From an uncultured Eubacteriales bacterium (GTDB taxonomy: Bacteria; Bacillota; Clostridia; Peptostreptococcales; Anaerovoracaceae): a stretch of 50,352 nt of DNA. The notes beneath the pieces are model-generated. The model was not told the DNA's origin, did no database searches, and saw only the letters and a list, made by a program, of their open reading frames with translations. The stretch's first letter is position 1. The number at the start of each line of letters is the position of its first letter. Made by a program: the position numbers and the translations under genes. The stretch lies in contig OMZI01000020.1 of assembly GCA_900315485.1 (NCBI GenBank), positions 1 to 50,352 on the forward strand, in the 5' to 3' direction. Positions 30,566 to 38,376 of this stretch are shown one piece after another.

Positions 30566-31357
30566 TCACCGTGTGCTCACGCTAAGCAGCCACGCAAAAC
30601 CCTTTGCGGTCCTCAGATCAGGCTCCTTGAAGTGGTTACCCTGGTTCATCTCGAGGGTGCAGGCGTTGCAGCCGGCATCGCTCTCGAGCAGTTCGAGCTG
30701 CGAGCGGATGTTGTCTCCGACAGTGCGCATCACCGGGTTTCTGGTCCTCTCCTCTTTGTCGCCGAGGCTCAGGTAAACACGCGGCGCCCCGATGCTGTGT
30801 TCGCGGGCAAAATCCATCCACCCCGGGAACCACACTGAAGGCGATACTGCAGCGACTCCCGCAAAGCAGTCTGTCTGATACGCCGCCCACAGAGAAAAGA
30901 AACCTGCGAGCGAGTAGCCGCCGAGGTATAGTTCAGTATTGTGCTCCGTCCCAGCGCTGGTACCATACCCAGTTAGTTCAGGTATAAGCGACTCAAGGAT
31001 ATACTTCAGGGTATCCTCTGCCCCGCTGCCAAAACCCGCGTCACCGAATACCGGCGCCGCCTCCCAAGGTGACAGGTCAGTGTTCCAGTCATTCACCCTG
31101 AAGGCTGCAAGGGTGAAGCCACTTGACGGGTCACTTGCCGGGTCACTTGAGCCCTCAGCAGCACCCCCAACGGCACATCCTGTTGCAGATGCTGCGGCGC
31201 CGTTCAGCAGCTCGCAGATCTTATTCACTTCGCTGTCCAGCACCTCGATATCATGATCATCGACCGGCTGGATCAACAGTACATCCGGCGATCCGCAGTC
31301 ATATATGAGACACTCCCGGCCGCCTATTATTCTTTTCTCAGCAATTACTTTCTGCAT
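30566..31357 (-). CDS. Esterase (alpha/beta hydrolase, Esterase D-like)
   Basis: The 263-residue protein has the nucleophile elbow ELYLGGYSLAGFFSLW, AAVSPSVWFPG after it, LSLGDKEERTRNP and a late MNQGNHFKEPDLRT with the His. This is the layout of the putative esterase family that includes esterase D and enterobactin-esterase-like enzymes. Residues about 52-82 are a low-complexity Ala/Gly/Ser/Asp insert with tandem DPASDP-type repeats at DNA level, not expected in the core fold. The ribosome binding site is weak (AAGAAACG). Confidence 0.78.
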   Translation of the reverse strand: MQKVIAEKRIIGGRECLIYDCGSPDVLLIQPVDDHDIEVLDSEVNKICELLNGAAASATGCAVGGAAEGSSDPASDPSSGFTLAAFRVNDWNTDLSPWEAAPVFGDAGFGSGAEDTLKYILESLIPELTGYGTSAGTEHNTELYLGGYSLAGFFSLWAAYQTDCFAGVAAVSPSVWFPGWMDFAREHSIGAPRVYLSLGDKEERTRNPVMRTVGDNIRSQLELLESDAGCNACTLEMNQGNHFKEPDLRTAKGFAWLLSVSTR

Positions 31358-31496
31358 CGTTTCTTATATTGTTTATTGCCCCTTTTTTGCTTGATGTTTT
31401 CTGGTTATTTCTACTACTGATTGTCACGTAATCGGTACGCAATCAGTCAGTTTCTCTGAAACTCAGTTCCTGTAATCCGTTCCTTCAATGGACTGT

Positions 31497-32015
31497 TTAT
31501 TCAGTAACCTGATCATGCAATGGCTTCTCCAGCACTACACACTCCCATTCGCGGCCGGGCAGTGAGAATACTTCAGCCTCGCCGGTCGCTCTGAAGCCGG
31601 AAGCAGCGTAACATCTCATTGCTTTTTCATTGCGCGTGAACACGGCGAGTGATGTCGTGTCTGCGTGAAGCTCATTCCGGGCAAAGTCGCAGGCGGCTTC
31701 AAGCATCCTGCTGCCGAGGCCCTGTCGCCTTTTCGCCGGGTCAATGATGACATAGCCAAATCTTACATAGGTATCATCATTCACATCAGGATAGCGGATC
31801 GCGATGTGTCCGACAGGAACGCCATCTTCGTCTACAAAGGTATAAGGTGTGAATCGTTCCTCCGCCATCGTCCTCGTATGGTGGGCATGGATATCCTCGC
31901 TGGTGAACGGGAACTTTGCGATCCTGTCAGCCGACCACTCGTACATCGAGTCCTCATCCGGGATCCAGCTGCATATTATTTCAGCATCACTCTTAATATA
32001 TGGTCTTAATTTCAT
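31497..32015 (-). CDS. GNAT N-acetyltransferase
   Basis: The 172-residue protein has MKLRPYIKSDAEIICSWIPD, then GHIAIRYPD, RFGYVIIDPAKRRQGLGSRM (acetyl-CoA pyrophosphate loop R-x-x-G-x-G) and LAVFTRNEKAMRCYAASGF. It resembles RimJ/RimL-type enzymes that acetylate proteins or small amines. Single gene; weak ribosome binding site. Confidence 0.9.
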   Translation of the reverse strand: MKLRPYIKSDAEIICSWIPDEDSMYEWSADRIAKFPFTSEDIHAHHTRTMAEERFTPYTFVDEDGVPVGHIAIRYPDVNDDTYVRFGYVIIDPAKRRQGLGSRMLEAACDFARNELHADTTSLAVFTRNEKAMRCYAASGFRATGEAEVFSLPGREWECVVLEKPLHDQVTE

Positions 32016-32114
32016 TATTTGCTCTGATTCTTAATTTCTTACTATGATTTCTCATACTCGTGACAGGACCGTATCTCGTCTGTCTTTCTCTGGCGTCGCT
32101 CTTCTTTCGGTCCC

Positions 32115-32951
32115 TTACTTCTTTTCAGGCAGATACATTTTGCGCAAAATGAACTCTTTGGTGCGGTCCGGGAGTATCCTCAGGAGCACCATCAGGGCTT
32201 TGTACTCAAGTCCGACAGGCACTCTTGCAGGCGGCTCCTTGCGGCCGGCGAGGGCCAGAGCAACTCTGGCGACGCTCTCAGGCGACCTGCCGTTCTGCTC
32301 GTCAGCCTCCATCTTGGCCACGCTGCGCCTTACTATGCTTCCATAACCGCCGGCCGCCTCATCCTGAGTCTCGCGGGCTGCGGTAAAGCCCGTCTTCGTG
32401 TCGCCGGGCTCAATGATCGTCGCCCTGACACCGTACGGCTTCATCTCCATGCGCACTGCATCAGTGAAAGCCTCAAGAGCATACTTGCTTGCAGAATACT
32501 GGCTCTGCATCGGAATGGACACCCTGCCGGCGATCGAGCCTATGACGATCAGCAGCCCGCGCCCCTGCCTGCGCATCCTTGTCAGGCACGGCTGTGCGGC
32601 ATTGATCGTGCCAAAATAGTTGACCTCCATCTGTTTGCGGGTCATGTCCTGAGAAGTGGTTTCGGCCGGGCCTGCGACACCCATGCCGGCGCACAGGACA
32701 GCGATATCCACATCAGGCAGCTCTTCCACGAACTTCCTGACAGCCTCTTCATCAGTCACATCAAGTCTGCAGGTTGTGAGGCTGCCTCCACCGGGATATG
32801 TCCTGCTGCCTTCCTCAATGTTTCTCGAGACACCGGTGACACTGCAGCCGTTCTCAGCGAACATCCTCGCGCACGCCTCACCGATACCGGAGGAGGCCCC
32901 GGTCACGAAGACATTGCGGCCATATATGTTTTTAGCTTTGTCATTTTTCAT
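32115..32951 (-). CDS. Short-chain dehydrogenase/reductase (SDR)
   Basis: The start at 32951 (MKNDKAKNIYGRNVFVTGAS) has AAGGAAG before it; a frame seven codons longer starts inside the upstream gene. Classical SDR motifs: TGASSGIGEA (NADP loop), CAGMG, the catalytic Ser in IGSIAGRVS and YSASKYALEA with Tyr and Lys. The C-terminal tail is long and basic. Substrate unknown. It starts 5 nt after the stop of the GNAT gene at 32957, so the two form an operon. Confidence 0.92.
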   Translation of the reverse strand: MKNDKAKNIYGRNVFVTGASSGIGEACARMFAENGCSVTGVSRNIEEGSRTYPGGGSLTTCRLDVTDEEAVRKFVEELPDVDIAVLCAGMGVAGPAETTSQDMTRKQMEVNYFGTINAAQPCLTRMRRQGRGLLIVIGSIAGRVSIPMQSQYSASKYALEAFTDAVRMEMKPYGVRATIIEPGDTKTGFTAARETQDEAAGGYGSIVRRSVAKMEADEQNGRSPESVARVALALAGRKEPPARVPVGLEYKALMVLLRILPDRTKEFILRKMYLPEKK

Positions 32952-32956
32952 AGTTC

Positions 32957-33343
32957 TTACTTCCTTCGCCACACGAACCTGACCGTATTCAGGTCCTGGC
33001 TCTCGACCTCAAATCCAAGATTCTGATATATCTGGAATGCATAGTATTCCCTGCCGATCTCGTACCTGATGGTCTCGAATCCCGAAGCGATCAGATCGTC
33101 CATCAGCAGCTCCAGCAGCTCGGTGCCGATGCCGTATTCCTTGTATGCGGCTTTGAGGTTCATCTTCATGCGCGCCTCTCTGCCCGGCTCTATGATCTCA
33201 GCATACGAAAGCCCGGCGAGTTCATCGCCTATCTTCGCCATAAAGCGGTGGGCTCCCATTTTGTCGACATGGTAACTGTCCTCATACGGCCAGAACTGCC
33301 TTCTCGTATTCAGGTATTCTCTCAGTTTTTCTTTATCTGACAT
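32957..33343 (-). CDS. GNAT N-acetyltransferase, small
   Basis: The 128-residue protein has MAKIGDELAGLSYAEII, MNLKAAYKEYGIGTELLELL with the acetyl-CoA loop (E-Y-G-I-G-T in place of R-G-x-G-x-G/A) and YAFQIYQNLGFEVES. The substrate is unknown. It is the first gene of a two-gene unit with the SDR. A terminator of the IclR gene separates it from upstream DNA. Confidence 0.8.
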   Translation of the reverse strand: MSDKEKLREYLNTRRQFWPYEDSYHVDKMGAHRFMAKIGDELAGLSYAEIIEPGREARMKMNLKAAYKEYGIGTELLELLMDDLIASGFETIRYEIGREYYAFQIYQNLGFEVESQDLNTVRFVWRRK

Positions 33344-33390
33344 GATTTCAATTTTCCTTTTCCAAGATTATACCTCATGCCGTGGCAATG

Positions 33391-33421
33391 AAAAAGTGAC
33401 AGAAGCCGGAGCCTCTGTCAC
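33391..33421 (-). terminator. Terminator of the IclR-family regulator gene
   Basis: Perfect 8-bp stem GTGACAGA/TCTGTCAC with a G/C-rich loop, followed by TTTTTC on minus. Confidence 0.85.
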
Positions 33422-33532
33422 TGTGGTATGTGTGGTAAATTCTTTTCGCTGTGTCCTGCAGACCGCTCCTTAAGCACATCCGGAAAGTGGCGTCTGCTTT
33501 ATGACAAGTTTCCTTACGCTATGGCGTCTGCT

Positions 33533-34291
33533 TTATGGCAGGTATCCCATGCCCTTGGACACCAGGGCGGCGGTGTTCTTGACTGCCTCTACGATGATCG
33601 GCAGCTTCTCATCCGAGAGCTCTTCCAGGTCGCCATTGATCGCAATGCTTGCGATGACGGCCCCGGAATAGTCATAGACAGGCGCACCGACACATCTTCT
33701 TCCCTTCAGGTACTCCTCATCATCGATAGCCCATCCGTCTTTTCTGACCTTCATCAGCACCTTCTTGTACTCGGCCGGGTCGGTTATCGTTTTGTCCGTA
33801 TAGCGCTCTAGCGGGTGATTGTACAGAAGCTCATCGATCTCATCACCTGACATCGAGGCGAACATGCACTTTCCGATGGATGCCGGATATGCCGGAACGC
33901 CGATACCGGATTCCTCTTCCCTCACATACAGAGCCTTGCGCTCGATCACCTGAACATATACTACTTTGTTGTCCACGACTTTGCCGAGGTATACAGTCAT
34001 TTTGTACGCGGAGTACAGTTCAGTAAGATAAGGCTTGGCGATGTTGTAGAGCTCAAGGTGCTCGATGTGATAGCTGGCAAGCTCGATAACCTTAGGTCCG
34101 GTCAGATACCTGGAATCCGCCGTCTTGACAGCGTAGTTTCTCGCACACAAAGTCTGCATCAGACGGTGCGCTGTCGTCTTGCTCAGGGACGCTTTGGAAG
34201 CGAGCTCTGTCAGACTGACAGGCTGGCGCTCCTCCGCAAGTATCTCCAGGAGATCCAGCGCTCTTTCCATACTTCTTACATTTTCAGGCAT
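33533..34291 (-). CDS. IclR-family transcriptional regulator
   Basis: The ATG at 34291 (MPENVRSMERALDLLEILAE) has AGGAGGTGAGCCCA upstream; a GTG three codons earlier lies in that site. Residues 1-65 are the winged helix-turn-helix (VSLTELASKASLSKTTAHRL), residues about 75-250 the IclR effector domain with IGVPAYPASIGKCMFA and GRRCVGAPVYDYSGAVIASI. It probably senses a small metabolite; no adjacent catabolic operon is transcribed divergently. After its stop the sequence CATAAAGCAGACGCCA occurs twice within 40 bp. Confidence 0.93.
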   Translation of the reverse strand: MPENVRSMERALDLLEILAEERQPVSLTELASKASLSKTTAHRLMQTLCARNYAVKTADSRYLTGPKVIELASYHIEHLELYNIAKPYLTELYSAYKMTVYLGKVVDNKVVYVQVIERKALYVREEESGIGVPAYPASIGKCMFASMSGDEIDELLYNHPLERYTDKTITDPAEYKKVLMKVRKDGWAIDDEEYLKGRRCVGAPVYDYSGAVIASIAINGDLEELSDEKLPIIVEAVKNTAALVSKGMGYLP

Positions 34292-34506
34292 TGGGCTCAC
34301 CTCCTGTGGTGGGTCGAACTGAATTGATGCGTTATTTTATCACATAAGTCTGACAAGTCAATGATTATTTGGGGTGTTTTTTCCCAATTGGTCATAGGTA
34401 TTCTGTACAGCGGAACATGGAAATGAGCGTGTTGCGATTGGGCGGTTATTTGGACGCTTGCGTTCCGTCTGATGGAACTCAAATTTCATTTAATGGAATC
34501 CGCGGA

Positions 34507-34661
34507 TTGTCGAACAGTCAGTTTTTAAGAATAATGACATCGGATGTATAAGATTTATTTTTATACTAATCCCTTCTGATATTGCGACAGTGCTTCGCAG
34601 CCCCTCGCAAAGTATCTGTCAGCAATATAAACGGGCCGCCCTCGGGCGGTCCCGTTTTTTT
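34507..34661 (+). ncRNA. Candidate plus-strand small RNA with strong stem and terminator
   Basis: TTGTCG (34507), 17 bp, AATAAT (34530) could start a transcript near 34542. Then ATATTGCGACAG (34579-34590) pairs with CTGTC-A-GCAATAT (34616-34628), twelve pairs with one bulge, enclosing a small TGC-TTC-GCA hairpin. A terminator follows: ACGGGCCGCCC with GGGCGGTCCCGT (34631-34656) and seven T. There is no open frame and no plus-strand gene nearby. The stem could also serve the minus-strand kinase transcript as a 3' end. Confidence 0.5.
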
Positions 34662-34693
34662 GTCCGTCATATGGTGCGTCACTTGAATTTGTT

Positions 34694-34792
34694 ATGACAA
34701 GGGGGACGGTTCTCTTTGTCATGTTTTTTGTCTCGAAAGGGATGGTTCTCTTTGTCATATTTTGTATCAACGGGGAAGGGCCTGTTGACACA
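34694..34792. repeat. TGTCA-type palindromic repeats (one good, two degenerate)
   Basis: ATGACAAG..GGACGGTTCT..TTTGTCAT at 34694-34722 is a clear copy. A worn copy lies around 34729-34756 and another at 34763-34792 directly before the stop of the kinase gene. They fill its 3' region. Confidence 0.7.
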
Positions 34793-35785
34793 TTATAGAT
34801 TCCGCTCTGCGAGGAACTCCTCTACCTGGCTGCGGCCGGTAAGAGCGGTGCCGGCACCGACTGCGGTGGTGCATATGGCTCCGCATGCGCTTGCGAACTG
34901 CAGCGCTTTTTTTATGTCCGATCCGCGGAGGATCTCTGAGGCAAAACCGGCGATGAAATTGTCGCCGGCACCTGTTGCGTCGACAGTGTCTACGGTGAAT
35001 GCAGGGACGCGGAATTCCAGGGTTTCGGAACCAGCGCCTTCTGTATCACTGCCCATGTTTCCGGCAGGTGCTGTCCCGCGGCCCTTGAAATAGCAGCCCT
35101 CAGCCCCCATCTTGATTATTACGTTCTTTACTCCTTTTTCGAGGAAAACGTCCGCCATGTCCTGGACGCGGCTCTTATCCGTATAGTGTTCGGCTTCGTC
35201 TAGGTTCGGAGTGATGAAGTCGATCATCGGCAGGAGGTTCTCTATGTCGTCAAGGCTGAGGCGCCTGAAGTTAGGCAGCTTGGTGTCTGCGAAGACGAGC
35301 ATGCCGCGCAGCTTCGCAACCGTAAGGACTTCCCTTATGACATCAGGGTCATTGAAAGGCGCCCTGAACAGGGAGCCGAGTACTACGGCCCTGGCGTCAA
35401 AGAGGTCCATGTACTGCTCAGGGTGGAAGTTGTAGCTGTGTGCCTGGTTGGTGATGGAGCGGCGGTTGCCGTCCTCTTTTACAAAGATGGTCGTGACCGG
35501 CGTCGGATGCTCATCCGGGCGCTGTATGAGGTCAGTGCCGACGCCGGTAGCGGCCAGCACGGCCTCTATCATGTCACCTGCCGCATCCGTGCCCAGCGAG
35601 CACAGTATCCCTGTCCCGAGGCCGAGCTTGGCCGCAGCAACCGCCTCATTGACCGCGTCCCCGCCTGCCATGAGCGTGCCCGACTCCGCCCTGAATCCCG
35701 ACAGGACCGGCTCAGGTTCAAATCCCCTTATTATAGAATCCATTATCGCCATGCCAATGCAGACGATATCATAGCTCTTTTTCAT
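34793..35785 (-). CDS. PfkB-family carbohydrate kinase
   Basis: The start at 35785 (MKKSYDIVCIGMAIMDSIIR) is chosen because the longer frame runs through repeat DNA; the ribosome binding site is only GGGAAAG. The 330-residue protein shows LMAGGDAVNEAVAAAKLG, DTKLPNFRR, the anion-hole motif DTVDATGAGDNFIAGF near the end and KFASACGAI-like closing helix. This is the ribokinase superfamily, phosphorylating a sugar or nucleoside with ATP. An insert rich in Gly, Thr and Ser (about 238-262) lies before the catalytic motif. No sugar operon is next to it. Confidence 0.9.
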   Translation of the reverse strand: MKKSYDIVCIGMAIMDSIIRGFEPEPVLSGFRAESGTLMAGGDAVNEAVAAAKLGLGTGILCSLGTDAAGDMIEAVLAATGVGTDLIQRPDEHPTPVTTIFVKEDGNRRSITNQAHSYNFHPEQYMDLFDARAVVLGSLFRAPFNDPDVIREVLTVAKLRGMLVFADTKLPNFRRLSLDDIENLLPMIDFITPNLDEAEHYTDKSRVQDMADVFLEKGVKNVIIKMGAEGCYFKGRGTAPAGNMGSDTEGAGSETLEFRVPAFTVDTVDATGAGDNFIAGFASEILRGSDIKKALQFASACGAICTTAVGAGTALTGRSQVEEFLAERNL

Positions 35786-35808
35786 TTCTTTCTTTCCCAA
35801 TATCAGCG

Positions 35809-35887
35809 GGCACGCTCCCCGAAGGGGGCCGCCCTTGTGTGTCCCAATAGTTCCAGGCACGCTCCCCAGATGGGGCCGCCCTTGTGT
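35809..35887. repeat. Duplicated 32-bp hairpin-forming repeat upstream of the PfkB gene
   Basis: Two copies, 35809-35840 and 35856-35887, both begin GGCACGCTCCCC and end GGCCGCCCTTGTGT; each can fold through CCCC/GGGG. A worn TGTCA-type palindrome with GGGACGGTCC follows at 35884-35912. The stretch is G/C-rich and non-coding. Confidence 0.65.
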
Positions 35888-35960
35888 CAGATGGGACGGT
35901 CCTTTTTGACCCACGCCCAGTGGGCCAGTGCCCGCACCCGGCGGGCCCGTCCCTTTCCGC

Positions 35961-36956
35961 CTAATACAGTTCAGCCTGATCGCTTATCAGCTTACGCATC
36001 TGCTCAACCACGCTCTCCGGCCCGACAATCTTCACGCTGCCTCCGAGCGAAATGATCCACCCGAGGAAGTGGTTGCTGACCGCCACGGTAACAGTCGTAC
36101 GGAAGTGGTCCTCATCAGACGGTGCGATTATTATGTCCTTGCCAAAACGGTCGATGAGGACTCCGACCATATGGTTCTCCGCCTCCAGCGTGACACGGGA
36201 CTCCTCGCCGCCAAACATCCCGAACAGCTTGTTGGTGTAACGCGGGACATCGAACGCTTTGAACTGCTCCTGCCCCTGCCTCTTCTCATCCAGTATCTCA
36301 ATATTCAGCATCTTGTCCACACGGTAGTGGATCATGATATCGTATTTTGCATCATAGGCGACGAGATAATACTTCTCGTCGTCCCACATCAGAGCCCACG
36401 GGCTCAGCGTGTACCACCTGCCGTCATAGCGGAGCTCCATCTCCTTTTTGAGGTTCCACTGGAAGTACCTGAAGCGGATCTGCCTGTTGGCGCCAATGGC
36501 CTCGTGGATCTTGTCGACATTGTAGTAGATGCTCTCGTTCATCGTCTTGACGCGGCCCGTCATGATGACCTGCCTGTGGAGCTTGCCTGCGTCGTACCTG
36601 CTGACCAGCGACTCGAGCTTGCGGATCAGCTGGCTCGACTTCCTGTCCGTAATAAATTTTGCCGACTGCACCGAATCCACCAGCAGCTTGAGTTCAGGCA
36701 GCTCAAAGTCTCTGCTGCCGAGGTAATAATAGTGGTTGCGGCCCTCCTGCTGCCCGATTATGTCGAATCCGAATTTTCTCAGCTCGTCAAAATCCTGATA
36801 CAGCGTCTTGCGGTCCGCGTTGACCCCATAACCGCCGAGCATCGCGATTATCTGCGCCATCGTAAGCGCGTGATTGTCGTCAGTCTCTTCCGAGAAGATC
36901 TTCACCAGATAGAGCATCTTGAGTTTCTGGTTGTCACCTCTGCGTTCGCCAGCCAT
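35961..36956 (-). CDS. WYL-domain transcriptional regulator
   Basis: The start at 36956 (MAGERRGDNQKLKMLYLVKI) has AGGAGAAAA before it. Residues 1-70 are a winged helix-turn-helix (ALTMAQIIAMLGGYGVNADR), residues about 95-200 the WYL domain (IRFRYFQWNLKKEMELRYDG, then WYTLSPWALMWDDEKYYLVA), residues 250-331 the C-terminal WCX domain. WYL regulators often sense nucleic acids or nucleotides and are common in defence loci, but this one has no defence genes beside it. Confidence 0.9.
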   Translation of the reverse strand: MAGERRGDNQKLKMLYLVKIFSEETDDNHALTMAQIIAMLGGYGVNADRKTLYQDFDELRKFGFDIIGQQEGRNHYYYLGSRDFELPELKLLVDSVQSAKFITDRKSSQLIRKLESLVSRYDAGKLHRQVIMTGRVKTMNESIYYNVDKIHEAIGANRQIRFRYFQWNLKKEMELRYDGRWYTLSPWALMWDDEKYYLVAYDAKYDIMIHYRVDKMLNIEILDEKRQGQEQFKAFDVPRYTNKLFGMFGGEESRVTLEAENHMVGVLIDRFGKDIIIAPSDEDHFRTTVTVAVSNHFLGWIISLGGSVKIVGPESVVEQMRKLISDQAELY

Positions 36957-37148
36957 TTTTCTCCTATTCCTCCCATAAAGCGCCGGAAAGCGCCATAAAG
37001 CGCCGGCCTCATCTAATAATGTGTCACAATGGATGCCCTTTCCGACGCATCCCGTTTTCCAGCTTGAAATCAGATTGGATGCCCTTTCCGGCACATCCAG
37101 TTTCTGTCTCTTATTGTATCACAAGATGCCACCATGGATGACAGTAGG

Positions 37149-37390
37149 GACCACAGCAGCGTCCAATTCCGTTGCAAATTTCCCTTTCAACCGCACCTCA
37201 GGACCACACGCAGGACCAGTTTTGCAGCAAATCATCAGTAATAATTGGAACGAGGACCACAGTGAGGACCAAAACTGCAGCAAATCGCACCTGAAAGCTG
37301 CGATGAAGACCACAGCGAGGACCAAAACTGCAGCAAATCGCACCTGAAAGCTACAATGAAGACCACAGCGAGGACCAAAAACTACAATAA
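37149..37390. repeat. 53-bp minisatellite, five units of graded similarity
   Basis: Units start with GACCAC at 37149, 37202, 37255, 37308 and 37361, exactly 53 bp apart. The third and fourth are nearly identical (sharing GGACCAAAACTGCAGCAAAT), the second and first increasingly diverged, the fifth truncated. No spacers, no protein product on the coding strand of neighbours. Confidence 0.8.
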
Positions 37391-37394
37391 AAAC

Positions 37395-37510
37395 ATGACA
37401 CTGAGAACCATCCCCAGTGTCATACCCAGTATCAGTAAAAAACATGACAGTGAGAACCGTCCCCACTGTCATAAAAAAGTGTGTCAATGGGACAGTCCCC
37501 ACAGACACAC
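37395..37510. repeat. Cluster of three TGTCA-type palindromic repeats
   Basis: ATGACACTG..AGTGTCAT at 37395-37423, ATGACAGTG..CACTGTCAT at 37444-37472 and GTGTGTCAAT..ACAGACACAC at 37479-37510, each around a GAACCGTCCCC-like or GGGACAGTCCCC core. They lie directly after the stop of the DUF554 gene and may end its transcript. Confidence 0.8.
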
Positions 37511-37516
37511 TCCATG

Positions 37517-38239
37517 TCATATCAGTGCTATTATGCATGTCACCACGAGTGCCGGCAGCAGGTTCGCCACCTTTATCGTGTTTTCCCACACGAGGTTGAT
37601 GCCGATGCAGAAAATGAGTATCCCGCCGGTCATCGCTATGTTCGTGAGCATCGCGTCGGTCAGCATCCCGCCGAAAGCCGCCGCCAGAGCCGTGATCGAT
37701 CCCTGCGTCACCAGGACCGTTATCGACGAGAAAGCGCAGCCTTTGCCCATCGACGACGCCATCACGAGGATTATGACAAAATCTATAGTTGCTTTGGCCG
37801 CAAGTATCGCGTAGTCGCCGTATATGCCGTCGTTTATCGAGCCCATGATGCCCATCGCGCCGATCCCGACAGTAAGCGACGCTGTGACAAAGCCGTTGAT
37901 GAACTGGTTGTCGCTGTCGTTCCCCGACTTGTGCCTGAGCCATGCGCCGAATCTCTGGAAAAGGCCGTCAATGTCTATTATCTCGCCGATGAGCCCGCCG
38001 AGAGCAAGTGAGATGACGATGTTGATCGTCCCGGTCGTTCCGAGCGACTTTCCGCCCTCTTCTATTATTATCAGCTTGGACAGTGACCCTGCCGCGCCCA
38101 TGAACATGACGGCGAATCCGGTCGCCTTGAGCATGGTCTCCTGATAGCTTTCCTTTATGAATTTTCTGAATGTGACCCCTAGCACGCCCGACGCGATTAT
38201 CGCGGCCGCGTTGATCAGAGTCCCGAGTCCCCTTATCAT
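37517..38239 (-). CDS. DUF554 membrane protein
   Basis: The 240-residue protein has seven hydrophobic helices and the DUF554 marks GLGTLINAAAIIASGVLGV, IVISLALGGLIGEIIDID and GFVTASLTVGIGAMGIMGSI. The family is widespread in anaerobes and often called a putative transporter; no substrate is known. The C-terminal part (NLLPALVVTCIIALI) is intact. The ribosome binding site is poor. Frames on the same strand in another phase at this place are shadows. Confidence 0.9.
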   Translation of the reverse strand: MIRGLGTLINAAAIIASGVLGVTFRKFIKESYQETMLKATGFAVMFMGAAGSLSKLIIIEEGGKSLGTTGTINIVISLALGGLIGEIIDIDGLFQRFGAWLRHKSGNDSDNQFINGFVTASLTVGIGAMGIMGSINDGIYGDYAILAAKATIDFVIILVMASSMGKGCAFSSITVLVTQGSITALAAAFGGMLTDAMLTNIAMTGGILIFCIGINLVWENTIKVANLLPALVVTCIIALI

Positions 38240-38296
38240 CCTGTTATCTGTACTCCCCTACTGGATAAATCTCTTCCTCCCGGCCGCAACTAGAAA

Positions 38297-38352
38297 ACAG
38301 CGGCCTGGCATGTAACATAATATATCACAATGCCGCCGCTGTTTCATTCTTA
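38297..38352 (-). terminator. Terminator of the diaminopropionate ammonia-lyase gene
   Basis: On minus AACAGCGGC and GGCAT pair with ATGCC and CCGCTGTT, leaving an A/T loop, followed by TTCT. 24 nt after the stop. Confidence 0.65.
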
Positions 38353-38376
38353 AGGCTCTATTTCCTGTTCAGGAAT

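Noticed and set aside
35928-36998. 356-codon plus-strand frame
   Set aside because: Full shadow of the WYL regulator on the minus strand, which has clear domains and a ribosome binding site.
37119-37943. 274-codon minus-strand frame
   Set aside because: Shadow of the DUF554 gene in another phase, continuing through the 53-bp repeats; His/Arg/Asp-rich composition is not protein-like.
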